Source of the DNA: Holophagaceae bacterium UBA706
GTDB taxonomy: Bacteria > Acidobacteriota > Holophagae > Holophagales > Holophagaceae
Reading direction: 5' to 3'
Assembly (NCBI GenBank): GCA_002298155.1
Contig: DBME01000318.1
Location: 5,945 to 21,117 of the forward strand
Length of the DNA: 15,173 nt
The notes beneath the pieces are model-generated. The model saw only the letters and a program-made list of their open reading frames with translations, did not search any database and was not told the DNA's origin. Shown here in pieces: positions 1 to 7,475 of the stretch. Within the stretch, counting starts at the first letter, position 1. The number at the start of each line of letters is the position of its first letter. A program made the translations under genes and the position numbers.

Positions 1-722
1 GCGGCCGCGGCCAGCTGGGTGGGCCCGGTGGAGGGGCCCAGGAAGGCGTCGCAGGCGGCGATGCGAGCCATGAGGCCGCGGAGGTCCGTGGGGGGAAAGG
101 GCGAATCCTCCCCGGGGGAGAGCACCACCGGGTTCCACCCCGCGGCGCGGAGCACGCCCAGGGCCCGGTCCCACCAGGATGCGGAAGGGTAGGCCGAGGA
201 ACCGGAGCTGCGGGTGGCGATGCCCAGGAGGGGACGGGGCAGGTGGGCCAGATCGGTACGGCCCCGCTCCCGCTCCGCCTCGGTGAGTTCCAGGCGCGGC
301 GGGGTGGGGACGCCCCCCTCCCAGCCCCAGGGCCGGAGGAAATCCAGGACGTTCTGGGCCTCGTGGCGGCCGGTGCCGTTGCGGCCCCGCCAGAGGACGT
401 GGGTGGCTTCCCAGATCTGGCTGCCCCGGCTGCGGGCCACCCGGATGGGGACGCCGGCGGCCTTGGCGGCGGTGATGACCCGGGTGTCGCGGTGGCTGAG
501 GTTGAGGACGGCATCCGGGGCCAGGCTGCGCATGAGGGCCGCGAGATCCGTGCCGTCCTCGCGCAGGTGCACGCCGCCCAGCCCCTGCAGGAGCGGGGCC
601 GCGTAGGGGCGCACCAGCCAGTGGACCTCGGCGCCGGGTTGGCGCGCCAGGATCCGCTCCATCACGGGGAGGGAGATCACCAAATCGCCGAGGGCGTCGG
701 TCCGGCCAAGCAGAAAGCGCAT
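1..722 (-). CDS. Glycosyltransferase family 9 (heptosyltransferase-like), C-terminus cut by window edge
   Basis: Family members transfer heptose or a related sugar from a nucleotide donor onto the lipopolysaccharide core at the cytoplasmic face of the inner membrane. The reverse strand is open from the ATG at 722 to the window edge (about 240 codons, no stop). It begins MRFLLGRTDALGDLVISLP, the hallmark GT9 N-terminus; Asp13 matches the catalytic aspartate of WaaC/WaaF-type enzymes. Near residues 227-238 is the second hallmark, GPSTGPTQLAAA, where the family usually has His rather than Gln after PT. About 100 C-terminal residues are probably missing. The start at 722 has an AGGAA 10 nt upstream; an in-frame ATG six codons earlier (740) is possible but would include that ribosome site in the coding region. 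Divergent from the response regulator. Acceptor and donor sugar cannot be told from sequence. Confidence 0.9.
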   Translation of the reverse strand, partial: MRFLLGRTDALGDLVISLPVMERILARQPGAEVHWLVRPYAAPLLQGLGGVHLREDGTDLAALMRSLAPDAVLNLSHRDTRVITAAKAAGVPIRVARSRGSQIWEATHVLWRGRNGTGRHEAQNVLDFLRPWGWEGGVPTPPRLELTEAERERGRTDLAHLPRPLLGIATRSSGSSAYPSASWWDRALGVLRAAGWNPVVLSPGEDSPFPPTDLRGLMARIAACDAFLGPSTGPTQLAAA

Positions 723-768
723 GATTGGATGGTTCCTCATTCCCCATGGACCGTCAACGCTGAGATAC

Positions 769-778
769 TGACGCGTCA
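769..778. promoter_or_regulatory. Palindrome TGACGCGTCA in the divergent intergenic region
   Basis: A perfect 10-bp palindrome lies 20 bp upstream of the response-regulator start, in the 75-bp gap shared with the divergent glycosyltransferase. A weak -10-like GATACT (764-769) abuts it, and the heptamer CGTCAAC occurs on either side (752-758 and 779-785). It could be an operator; no matching -35 element is evident. Confidence 0.25.
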
Positions 779-797
779 CGTCAACCGAAACGGAACC

Positions 798-2267
798 ATG
801 CCCTCCTCCCTCCCCCCCAAAACCGTCCTGCTGGTCGAGGACGAGGCCAGTTTCAGGGACGTCCTCCAGATGGGGCTCGCCCCCCAGGGCTTCGAGACGG
901 TCACGGCCGCGGGCCTCGCCGAGGCCCGGGAGGCGCTCCAGGCCCGGCCCTTCGACGCGGTCGTGTCGGACCTGCGCCTCAAGGACGGCAGCGGCATCGA
1001 GCTCCTGGGCTGGATGAAGGACCACGACCTGTCCATCCCCGTGGTGATCATGACGGCCTTCGCCACCACGGAGACAACCGTCCAGGCCCTCAACCTGGGG
1101 GCCGTTGACTTCCTCACCAAGACCAAGAACGACATCCAGGAGCTCACCAAGGTCCTCAAGGGGATCTTCAGCGTCTCCGCCGCCGTCACCGGCCCCGAGG
1201 TCAAGGACATCGGCGACCTGGTCGGCGTGGGCCCCACCATCCGCAAGATCCAGGCCCTGGTAGGCAAGGTGGCCCGGGCGGACACGACGGTGCTGGTCAC
1301 CGGGGAGAGCGGCACGGGCAAGGAGATCGTGGCCCGGCTCATCCACCGCTACTCCGACCGCGCCAAGGGACCCTTCGTGCCCGTGAACTGCGGCGCCCTG
1401 CCCGAGGCCCTGCTGGAATCGGAACTCTTCGGCTACGAGAAGGGCGCCTTCACCGGGGCCAACACCACCAAGCGCGGCCTGTTCGAGGAGGCCGAAGGGG
1501 GGGTGATCTTCCTGGACGAGATCGGCGAGATCCCCCTGCCCCTGCAGGTCAAGCTCCTGCGGGTCCTCCAGGAGCGCACCATCCGCCGGGTCGGGGCCAA
1601 CGAGGAGCGGGCCGTGGACGCCCGGGTCATCGGCGCCACCAACCGTAACCTCCAGGACCGGGCCGCCCGGGGCCAGTTCCGCCAGGACCTCTACTATCGC
1701 CTCAACATCCTCCACATCGAACTGCCCCCCCTGCGGGAACGGCAGGAGGACCTGCCGGTCCTGGTGGACCACTTCCTGGCCAAGTTCTGCCGGAAACTCA
1801 ACAAGCCGGTCATGACCCTGTCCGAGGAGGCCATGGCGGTGTTGCGCCGTTGCCGTTTCCCCGGCAACGTGCGGGAGCTTGAGAACCTCATGGAGCGGTG
1901 CGTCGCGCTGAACTCCGGCGGCCCCATCGGCCCCGACCTGTTCCCCGACAACCTCCTGGCCCCCGCCCACGGCGGGTCCCCCCTGGAGGCCGCCTCCCTG
2001 GAAATTCCCGCGGGCGGATTTGATCTGGAGGCCTACCTGGGGGCCCTGAAGGGTCACTTCATGGTCCGGGCCCTGGACCGGGCGGATGGCAACAAGACCC
2101 GGGCAGCCCGCCTCCTGGGCATGAGTTTCCGGGCCTATCGGTACTGGCTTCAGGAAATGGGGGGCGCGGGCACCCTGTCCCAGGGGCTCCCCCTGCCGGG
2201 CTCCTTCCCCGCCACGGAGGTGTCGGAAAGCGACGCCAAGGGTGAAATTCCCAATGATTTCTTGTAA
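798..2267 (+). CDS. Sigma-54-dependent response regulator (PilR/NtrC type)
   Basis: A 489-residue cytoplasmic transcription activator that, when phosphorylated, should hydrolyse ATP to remodel sigma-54 RNA polymerase. Domains in order: receiver at about 8-120 (acidic pocket E14-D15, phospho-acceptor D58, T86, K108); AAA+ core at about 140-375 with Walker A GESGTGKE (169-176), the sigma-54 contact loop GAFTGA (216-221) and Walker B VIFLDE (236-241), plus the FPGNVRELEN signature; Fis-type helix-turn-helix at about 408-455. The usual Lys-Pro after the fifth receiver strand is Lys-Thr here (K108-T109). The ATG at 798 is chosen because the receiver begins directly after it; the frame stays open far upstream, but that stretch is antisense to the glycosyltransferase. 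No histidine kinase is adjacent. The prepilin gene starts 93 bp downstream, so a PilR-like role in pilin control is a reasonable inference; the regulator could equally act elsewhere. Confidence 0.95.
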   Translation: MPSSLPPKTVLLVEDEASFRDVLQMGLAPQGFETVTAAGLAEAREALQARPFDAVVSDLRLKDGSGIELLGWMKDHDLSIPVVIMTAFATTETTVQALNLGAVDFLTKTKNDIQELTKVLKGIFSVSAAVTGPEVKDIGDLVGVGPTIRKIQALVGKVARADTTVLVTGESGTGKEIVARLIHRYSDRAKGPFVPVNCGALPEALLESELFGYEKGAFTGANTTKRGLFEEAEGGVIFLDEIGEIPLPLQVKLLRVLQERTIRRVGANEERAVDARVIGATNRNLQDRAARGQFRQDLYYRLNILHIELPPLRERQEDLPVLVDHFLAKFCRKLNKPVMTLSEEAMAVLRRCRFPGNVRELENLMERCVALNSGGPIGPDLFPDNLLAPAHGGSPLEAASLEIPAGGFDLEAYLGALKGHFMVRALDRADGNKTRAARLLGMSFRAYRYWLQEMGGAGTLSQGLPLPGSFPATEVSESDAKGEIPNDFL

Positions 2268-2280
2268 TATCGTGCACCTG

Positions 2281-2326
2281 TGGCACACTGGGATGCTTGG
2301 ACAGGACCGTCCGGGCTGCCCATACT
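2281..2326 (+). promoter_or_regulatory. Possible promoter of the prepilin-yceD-rpmF-plsX run
   Basis: Two alternatives are visible. A -24/-12-like pair has TGGCAC at 2281-2286 and ATGCT at 2293-2297, but 11 nt separate GG and GC where sigma-54 promoters normally have 10, so it is off by one. A sigma-70-like pair has TTGGAC at 2297-2302 and CATACT at 2321-2326 with an 18-nt spacer. The upstream gene encodes a sigma-54 activator, which makes the first tempting, but neither is secure. Confidence 0.25.
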
Positions 2327-2360
2327 TATCTCCACCGACCGTTTCTCCCGGAATCTCGTC

Positions 2361-2816
2361 ATGAAAAAGAACAGGCAATCCGGTTTCTCGCTGATGGAAC
2401 TTCTCGTCGCCATGATGATCATCGCCGTCCTGGCGACCATCGGGATCAAGAAGTACAACGAGTTCTCCGCCAACGCCCGCTACATCAAGGCCCACGACAC
2501 CGTCAAGCAGGTCGGCGACGGCCTGGACATGTACTTCCTCAAGCACGGGAAGTACCCTGATATCACCAGCTTCGAAGCCATGGTCGAACCCAACTCCGTG
2601 CTGGTCAAAGAGAACATGATCCCCATGGGCGTGAGCGCCACGGACCCCTGGGGCAACCCCTTCGAAGGCAAGGCGGGCAAGTCCACCTACGAACTCAAGT
2701 GCGCCGGCGACCCCGGCGGCTCCCCCGACCGCCCACCGTTCTCGGTGGAACCGGGCCGGGTCGGGCCCGCCCCCGGCGCGGCCGCGCCCGGTACCGAGAA
2801 GGAACCGGCGAAATGA
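2361..2816 (+). CDS. GspG-like type IV prepilin / pseudopilin
   Basis: A 151-residue secreted filament-type subunit. It has a short basic leader MKKNRQSG, the prepilin peptidase site G8/F9, Glu at mature position 5 (E13), and a hydrophobic helix to about residue 29, as in type II secretion and type IV pilus subunits. The C-terminal half carries DPWGNP at 95-100 followed by a YEL..AGD stretch (110-117), resembling the end of the major pseudopilin GspG, though the usual GADG calcium-loop region is altered and contains a lone Cys114. The last 30 residues are rich in Pro, Gly and Ala and look disordered. Start at 2361: the basic leader begins exactly there; the Shine-Dalgarno is weak (CGGAA, 2350-2354). 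No other pil or gsp gene is in the window, so partner machinery must be elsewhere. The stop overlaps the yceD start (ATGA, 2813-2816). GspG versus minor pilin is not settled. Confidence 0.85.
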   Translation: MKKNRQSGFSLMELLVAMMIIAVLATIGIKKYNEFSANARYIKAHDTVKQVGDGLDMYFLKHGKYPDITSFEAMVEPNSVLVKENMIPMGVSATDPWGNPFEGKAGKSTYELKCAGDPGGSPDRPPFSVEPGRVGPAPGAAAPGTEKEPAK

Positions 2817-3337
2817 TCGATCTCAGCCAACTTGCCCCGGAAGGGGTATGCCTGGACGGCGCGACGGAGGTCCTGGACCTCGGCGACGGCCTTCTCCTGC
2901 GGGATGCGTCCTGGCAGGTGCGGGTCATGCCCTCCAACCGCGACTACTACCTTGAGATCAAGGGCAAGGGCACCTGGGAGGGCACCTGCTCCCGCTGCCT
3001 GGAACCCCTGGACCTGGGCCTGGCCATGGAAAGCCAGTTCCTGGGCAGCCGGGACGCTGAGCTGTCGGTGGGGGGTTCCCACACCCTCGGCAGCCAGGAT
3101 CTGGATGTCGTCTACCTGCCTGAGCCCCTCATCGACGAGGCGGCCCTGGCCCGTGAACATTTCCAGCTGCACGCCCCCATGCACCCCCTTTGCAGGGAGG
3201 AATGCAAGGGACTTTGCCCGCAGTGTGGTAAAAATTGGAACAAGGGCCCCTGTTCCTGTCACCCCGAACTGGCCAAGGAGCCCGGGGTTCTCGCCAAGGC
3301 CCTCGCGGGTTTGAAGATCAACCTGGAAGACGCCTGA
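2813..3337 (+). CDS. yceD: YceD/DUF177 family protein (23S rRNA accumulation factor family)
   Basis: A 174-residue cytoplasmic protein of the DUF177/YceD family, whose E. coli member is linked to 23S rRNA accumulation and is encoded just before rpmF. Visible family marks are the first Cys pair CSRC (C59, C62), the LCREECKGLCPQCG block (C127, C131, C135, C138) and a final CSC (C147, C149), a likely metal-binding cluster. The start is the ATG at 2813, which overlaps the prepilin stop by 4 bp (ATGA), with AAGGAA about 8 nt upstream inside the prepilin tail; translational coupling is likely. Position immediately before rpmF and plsX is the conserved arrangement and supports the call. Confidence 0.92.
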   Translation: MIDLSQLAPEGVCLDGATEVLDLGDGLLLRDASWQVRVMPSNRDYYLEIKGKGTWEGTCSRCLEPLDLGLAMESQFLGSRDAELSVGGSHTLGSQDLDVVYLPEPLIDEAALAREHFQLHAPMHPLCREECKGLCPQCGKNWNKGPCSCHPELAKEPGVLAKALAGLKINLEDA

Positions 3338-3386
3338 CCCGCACCCTGAACCTCCCTTCAACCGACCACTCTCCGAGGAGTCATCC

Positions 3387-3572
3387 ATGCCGAATCCCAA
3401 ACGCCGCCACTCCCGCGCCCGCCGCGACCGCCGCCGCACCCATGATTCCCTGGACACCATGAGCGCCAGCACCTGCCCGAACTGCGGCGTGTCCAAGCTG
3501 CCCCACCGTGTGTGCCCCTCCTGCGGCTTCTATCGCGGCAAGCTGACTGTCCGTACCCAGCAGACCGTCTGA
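3387..3572 (+). CDS. rpmF: 50S ribosomal protein L32
   Basis: A 61-residue ribosomal protein of the large subunit. It opens with MPNPKRRHSRARRDRRR, the typical L32 start, followed by a zinc ribbon CPNCG (C30, C33) and CPSCG (C43, C46), the zinc-binding (C+) form. GAGGAG at 3375-3380 lies 6 nt before the ATG. It sits 49 bp after yceD and 8 bp before plsX, the conserved gene order, and is probably co-transcribed with both. Confidence 0.97.
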   Translation: MPNPKRRHSRARRDRRRTHDSLDTMSASTCPNCGVSKLPHRVCPSCGFYRGKLTVRTQQTV

Positions 3573-3580
3573 GGCTTAGG

Positions 3581-4633
3581 GTGGACGTTCCCGTCGTCTA
3601 CCAGATCGCCTTGGATGTCATGGGGGGGGACAACGCCCCCGTCGCCACCCTGGAAGGGGCTCTGGCGGCCTTGGAAGCCCATTCCGACCTCTTCCTCCAC
3701 CTCGTGGGGGACGAGGCGCGTCTGCGTCCGCTGATGCGGCAGCTGGGCTTCAAGGGAGAGCTGGAGGCCCGCTGCGCCGTCGTGCATGCCGCGAGCGTCG
3801 TGGGCATGGACGACAAGGCCACGTCGATCCTGAAGGAAAAGAAGGACTCGAGCATCCGCGTCGCCGCGCAGCTGGTCCGCGAGGGCCGCGCCGACGGCGT
3901 CGTCTCCATGGGCCACACCGGGGCTGCCATGGTGGCGTCCAAGCTGGTGCTGGGCTCCCTGGACGGGGTCGACCGGCCCTGCCTGGCGGCCATCCTCCCC
4001 AACATGCACGGGCGCCCCACCGTCCTGCTGGACGTGGGGGCGAACATTGATTGCCGACCCGAGCATCTGGCGCAGTTCGCCGTGATGGGTTCGATCTATG
4101 CCGAGGAGGTGCTGGGCATCGTCAAACCCCGCGTGGGCGTCCTGAGCGTGGGCGAAGAGGAAGGCAAAGGCTCGGCCATCGTCAAGGAGGCCGCCAACGC
4201 CCTCCGGGACATGGACCTCAACTTCCTGGGCAACGCCGAGGGTCGGGACATCTGGAACGGCAAGTTCGATGTCATCACCTGCGACGGGTTCGTGGGAAAC
4301 GCCCTCCTGAAGTCTGCCGAGGCCCTGGCCGAGGGCCTCATCGAAGGCCTGCGGGGGGTCTTCCACGAGAACCTGTTCACCAAGCTGGGCGCCGTCTTCT
4401 CCCGGCCCGCCCTGAAGCGCTTCGCCAAGAAGCTGGACTACGCCGAGTACGGCGGCGCCCCCCTCCTGGGCGTGAAGGGCATCTCCATCATCGGCCACGG
4501 CCGGTCCAACTCCCGGGCCGTGCACAGCGCCATCCGCGCGGCCCTCGTGGCCTGCGAACACCGGGTCAACGACCACATCCAGGAAACCCTGGGCCGGCTC
4601 ATGTCCCAGGCCGGGAGCCAAGAGCCTTCCTGA
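3581..4633 (+). CDS. plsX: Phosphate acyltransferase PlsX
   Basis: A 350-residue peripheral membrane enzyme that converts acyl-ACP to acyl-phosphate, the first step of the PlsX/PlsY route to lysophosphatidic acid. Family motifs are the [10 protein letters not shown] start (11-20), SMGHTGAAM (109-117), LLDVGAN (149-155), [10 protein letters not shown] (188-197) and CDGFVGN. The GTG at 3581 is preferred: it is 8 nt after the rpmF stop, gives a length normal for PlsX, and the first ATG further in (3617) would remove the conserved N-terminal strand. The frame is open upstream only within rpmF. A terminator follows at 4660-4695, so this is probably the end of the yceD-rpmF-plsX transcript. fabH, often next in other bacteria, is absent. 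Confidence 0.96.
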   Translation: MDVPVVYQIALDVMGGDNAPVATLEGALAALEAHSDLFLHLVGDEARLRPLMRQLGFKGELEARCAVVHAASVVGMDDKATSILKEKKDSSIRVAAQLVREGRADGVVSMGHTGAAMVASKLVLGSLDGVDRPCLAAILPNMHGRPTVLLDVGANIDCRPEHLAQFAVMGSIYAEEVLGIVKPRVGVLSVGEEEGKGSAIVKEAANALRDMDLNFLGNAEGRDIWNGKFDVITCDGFVGNALLKSAEALAEGLIEGLRGVFHENLFTKLGAVFSRPALKRFAKKLDYAEYGGAPLLGVKGISIIGHGRSNSRAVHSAIRAALVACEHRVNDHIQETLGRLMSQAGSQEPS

Positions 4634-4659
4634 GGCCGGCCCCCAGCCCCCGAACATCG

Positions 4660-4695
4660 CGCTCCCGGAGGTCCCCACCGCCCGGGAGCGTTTTT
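4660..4695 (+). terminator. Rho-independent terminator after plsX
   Basis: A perfect 9-bp GC-rich stem (CGCTCCCGG at 4660-4668 with CCGGGAGCG at 4682-4690), a 13-nt loop and five T residues at 4691-4695. It separates plsX from pyrH, which begins 26 bp later, so pyrH needs its own promoter or read-through. Confidence 0.8.
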
Positions 4696-4721
4696 CAGCA
4701 CACCCGTCCCCTGGAGCAACC

Positions 4722-5426
4722 ATGAAATACAAGCGCATCCTCCTGAAGCTCTCCGGCGAGGCCCTCATGGGCGAGCAGGGCCACGGCATCGACCCCGTGG
4801 TGGTGTCGATGATCGCCGACCAGGTGAAGGCCATCCAGGCGCTGGGCGTGGAGGTGGGCCTGGTCATCGGGGGCGGGAACATCTTCCGGGGCGTCGCGGG
4901 CGCCACCAAGGGCATGGACCGGGTGACCGCCGACCACATGGGGATGCTGGCCACCATGATCAACGCCCTGGCCCTCCAGGACTCCCTGGAGCAGCACGGC
5001 GTCGAGACGCGGGTCATGTCGGGCATCGACGTGCCCAAGGTGGCCGAGAGCTACATCCGCCGGCGCGCCATGCGCCACATGGAGAAGGGCCGGGTGGTGA
5101 TCTTCGGCGCGGGCACGGGCAACCCCTACTTCTCCACGGACACCGCCGCGGCCCTGAGGGCCAACGAGATCGACGCCCAGGTGGTCATGAAGGCAACCAA
5201 CGTGGACGGAATCTACACCGCCGATCCCAAGAAGGACCCCACCGCCACGAAGTACGAGAGCATCACCTTCCAGGAGGTCCTGGAGAAGAACCTCAAGGTC
5301 ATGGATGCCGCCGCCATCTCCCTCTGCCGCGACAACCATCTGCCCATCCTGGTCTTCAACATGATGGCTCCGGGCAACCTGCTGGCCGCCGTGAACGGCG
5401 ACGTGGTGGGGACCCTGGTGGGCTGA
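4722..5426 (+). CDS. pyrH: Uridylate (UMP) kinase
   Basis: A 234-residue cytosolic enzyme phosphorylating UMP to UDP with ATP, in pyrimidine nucleotide synthesis. It belongs to the bacterial amino-acid-kinase fold family. Seen are LKLSGE (8-13), the GGGNIFRG nucleotide loop (50-57), the TADHMGM segment (69-75), [16 protein letters not shown] (128-143) and [13 protein letters not shown] (161-173). Length is normal for the family. GGAG at 4713-4716 precedes the ATG. Bacterial pyrH often sits near tsf and frr; here it follows plsX beyond a terminator and precedes an unrelated FAD oxidase. Confidence 0.98.
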   Translation: MKYKRILLKLSGEALMGEQGHGIDPVVVSMIADQVKAIQALGVEVGLVIGGGNIFRGVAGATKGMDRVTADHMGMLATMINALALQDSLEQHGVETRVMSGIDVPKVAESYIRRRAMRHMEKGRVVIFGAGTGNPYFSTDTAAALRANEIDAQVVMKATNVDGIYTADPKKDPTATKYESITFQEVLEKNLKVMDAAAISLCRDNHLPILVFNMMAPGNLLAAVNGDVVGTLVG

Positions 5427-5477
5427 ACGGGGCGATTTGCCCCCGCGGGCGGACCCGAATCGGCTCACAATCGAGAG

Positions 5478-6815
5478 ATGGACATCTTCGCCCAGCTTCC
5501 CGACGCTTCGGTCCTCACTGGACCGGAACGGACCGCGGCCTACCGGCACGACGAGTCCCACCTCACCGGCGACGAGCCCCTGGCCGTGGTGAGGCCCCGG
5601 GGCCCCGCCGCCCTGCGGGCCCTGGTGGCGATGGCCAAGGCCGAGGGCTTCGCCCTGGTCCCCCGGGGCGCCGGTACGGGCAAGGCGGGCGGCTGCCTGC
5701 CCATGGGCCGCAGCGTCGTGGTGGACATGAAGGACTACCCCGGTGAAATCCGGGTCTCCCGGCCCGACCTGGCGCTGTGGGCCCCGGCCAGCGCCATGCT
5801 CAAGGACGTCAAGGCCGCGGCCTTGGCCCAGGGCCTCTTCTATGCCCCCGATCCCAATTCCTGGGACCAGTGCGCCTTCGGTGGCACCCTGGCCACCAAC
5901 GCCGGCGGGCCCGGTGCCTGCAAGTACGGCATGACCCGGCAGTGGGTGCTGGCCGTGGACGCGCTCATGGACGACGGCGAGGTGCATACCTTCGGCATCC
6001 CCAGCGTGAAGTGCAACACGGGCCCCAGCCTGGGGCAGCTCCTCATCGGCAGCGAAGGGATCTTCGGCATCATCACGGGCGCCACGGTGCGTCTCGTGCC
6101 GGCGCCCCGGGAGCGGCTCACCCTGCTGCTGCCCATGGAACGCTGGCATGACCTCCTGGACCTGCCCGGCCGGTTGGTCGAGGCGGGGTTCCTCCCGGCC
6201 GCCTTCGAATTCTGTGACCCCGCCGTGCTGTCCGACCTGAGGACCCACGGGCCCGAGGCGGCGCGGCGCATGCCCGGTGAGGCCCTGGCGCTGCTGGAGT
6301 TCGACGACCGGGACTGCGGCTCCGAGGCCTTCCTGGAGGCCCTCATGGACGGCCTGGGGGATCTGGCCGAACACCTCCAGTCCGCCACCGACGCGCGCCA
6401 GCGTGAGGCCCTGTGGGCGGTGCGGCGCACCACCTCGGTGCATCTCAAGGAGCGCTACCCGGAGAAGGTGAGCGAGGACATCGTCGTTCCGCGCTCCCGC
6501 ATCCGCGAGTTCTTCGAGGGCCTCGAGGCCATGGGGCTGCCCACCGTGACCTACGGGCACCTGGGCGACGGCAACCTCCACGTGAACCTCCTGCAGGCCG
6601 GTACCACGCCGGCTCCGGAACTGGAACGCCAGCTCATGGACCTGTTCGGCCTCTGCGTGGGCCTGGGGGGCACCCTCAGCGGCGAGCACGGCATCGGGCT
6701 GGCCAAGCGCGAAGCCTTCCGGCATTTCGCCGATCCGTACCAGCTGGAGGCCCTGGGGGCCATCAAGAAGGCGCTGGATCCCTCGGGCATCTTCAACCCG
6801 GGGAAAGTCATCTAG
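5478..6815 (+). CDS. GlcD-type FAD-linked 2-hydroxy-acid oxidase/dehydrogenase
   Basis: A 445-residue flavoprotein expected to oxidise a 2-hydroxy acid such as glycolate or D-lactate. The N-terminal FAD-binding half has VPRGAGTGKAGG (61-72), where most relatives have Leu or Ser in place of Lys69, then PDPNSWDQCAFGGTLATNAGG (124-144) and GSEGIFGIIT (191-200). The C-terminal FAD-oxidase half has EDIVVP (333-338), YGHLGDGNLHVN (359-370) and GGTLSGEHGIGLAK (397-410), which carry the metal/flavin-pocket histidines. There is no signal peptide and no fused iron-sulfur domain. The ATG at 5478 fits the family N-terminus, though the ribosome site is poor (GAGAG abuts the start). It lies 9 bp before the phosphodiesterase gene, so the two are probably co-transcribed. 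The substrate is not readable from sequence. Confidence 0.93.
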   Translation: MDIFAQLPDASVLTGPERTAAYRHDESHLTGDEPLAVVRPRGPAALRALVAMAKAEGFALVPRGAGTGKAGGCLPMGRSVVVDMKDYPGEIRVSRPDLALWAPASAMLKDVKAAALAQGLFYAPDPNSWDQCAFGGTLATNAGGPGACKYGMTRQWVLAVDALMDDGEVHTFGIPSVKCNTGPSLGQLLIGSEGIFGIITGATVRLVPAPRERLTLLLPMERWHDLLDLPGRLVEAGFLPAAFEFCDPAVLSDLRTHGPEAARRMPGEALALLEFDDRDCGSEAFLEALMDGLGDLAEHLQSATDARQREALWAVRRTTSVHLKERYPEKVSEDIVVPRSRIREFFEGLEAMGLPTVTYGHLGDGNLHVNLLQAGTTPAPELERQLMDLFGLCVGLGGTLSGEHGIGLAKREAFRHFADPYQLEALGAIKKALDPSGIFNPGKVI

Positions 6816-6824
6816 GAGCAAGCC

Positions 6825-7472
6825 ATGTCCATCGTTCTGGGTCACCGCGGCCTTTCGGCCCGCCATCTCGAGAATTCCACCGAAGCCTTCCGGGCCGCCC
6901 TGGCGGCGGGCATGGACGGGTTCGAGCTGGATGTGCAGCCCACCGCCGATGGCGTGTGCTGCGTGCTCCACGACGAGGACCTGGCCCGCACCGCCGTGGG
7001 CACCGGGATCCTGCGCAAGCTCAAGTGCGCCGACCTGCCGCTCCTGCGCAACGGCGAGAAGGTCCCGCGTCTCGCCGACGTCCTGGACCTGGGCGGGCGC
7101 CTGGTGAACGTGGAGCTCAAGGGGGAGCCGGGCTGGAAGCAGGCCCTGGCCGCCGTGGAGGCCGCGGAGGCCCTGGACCGGGTGCTCTTCAGCAGCTTCG
7201 AGCACAGCGAAGTGCTGCAGCTGTGGTCGGCCTGTCTGGATGCGCGCTGCGGCTTCCTGTGGGAGACCGATGAGGCGGACGAATTGGACGAGGAGGCCCT
7301 CGAGGGGCTGCCGGGGGAATTGACCCTGCACCTGCCCCTCGCCGCCGTGCGGAGCCGGGCGTCCTTCTGGAAGCCCTACGCCTCGCGCATCGCCCTGTGG
7401 GGGATGAAGACGCCCGCCGAGGCGCAGGGACTGGGTTTCGAGCCCGCCATCATCATCGCCGACGGACTCTGA
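6825..7472 (+). CDS. Glycerophosphodiester phosphodiesterase family protein
   Basis: A 215-residue TIM-barrel hydrolase of the GDPD family, which cleaves glycerophosphodiesters to glycerol 3-phosphate and an alcohol. The key residues are present: HRG (7-9), LEN near residue 15 (family usually PEN), ELDV with E34 and D36, HDEDLART with H49, and VELKG with E97 and K99. It is slightly short for the family and has no signal peptide, suggesting a cytoplasmic enzyme. GGAG at 6815-6818 overlaps the upstream stop codon and sets the ATG at 6825. Its stop is 3 bp from the stop of the convergent membrane protein. The link to the FAD oxidase may reflect glycerophosphate or hydroxy-acid scavenging, but that is inference. 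Confidence 0.92.
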   Translation: MSIVLGHRGLSARHLENSTEAFRAALAAGMDGFELDVQPTADGVCCVLHDEDLARTAVGTGILRKLKCADLPLLRNGEKVPRLADVLDLGGRLVNVELKGEPGWKQALAAVEAAEALDRVLFSSFEHSEVLQLWSACLDARCGFLWETDEADELDEEALEGLPGELTLHLPLAAVRSRASFWKPYASRIALWGMKTPAEAQGLGFEPAIIIADGL

Positions 7473-7475
7473 CGG

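Noticed and set aside
243..797. An N-terminal extension of the response regulator
   Set aside because: The extension is antisense to the glycosyltransferase, which has clear family motifs, and the receiver domain begins just after the ATG at 798.
2733..2792. Hairpins CCACCG/CGGTGG (2733-2748) and ACCGGGC/GCCCGGT (2750-2792) inside the prepilin tail as a regulatory attenuator
   Set aside because: They lie within coding sequence of extreme GC content where such stems are expected by chance, and no T tract follows.
3530..5038. A 502-codon minus-strand open frame across plsX and pyrH
   Set aside because: It is the complement of two clear enzymes and has no family features; open only because of high GC.
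5427..5477. A hairpin GGGGC/GCCCC after pyrH as a terminator
   Set aside because: The stem is only 5 bp and is followed by GC-rich sequence with no T tract.
4695..7331. An 878-codon minus-strand open frame across pyrH, the oxidase and the phosphodiesterase
   Set aside because: It is antisense to three well-recognised enzymes, and its His/Gly/Gln-rich translation matches nothing.
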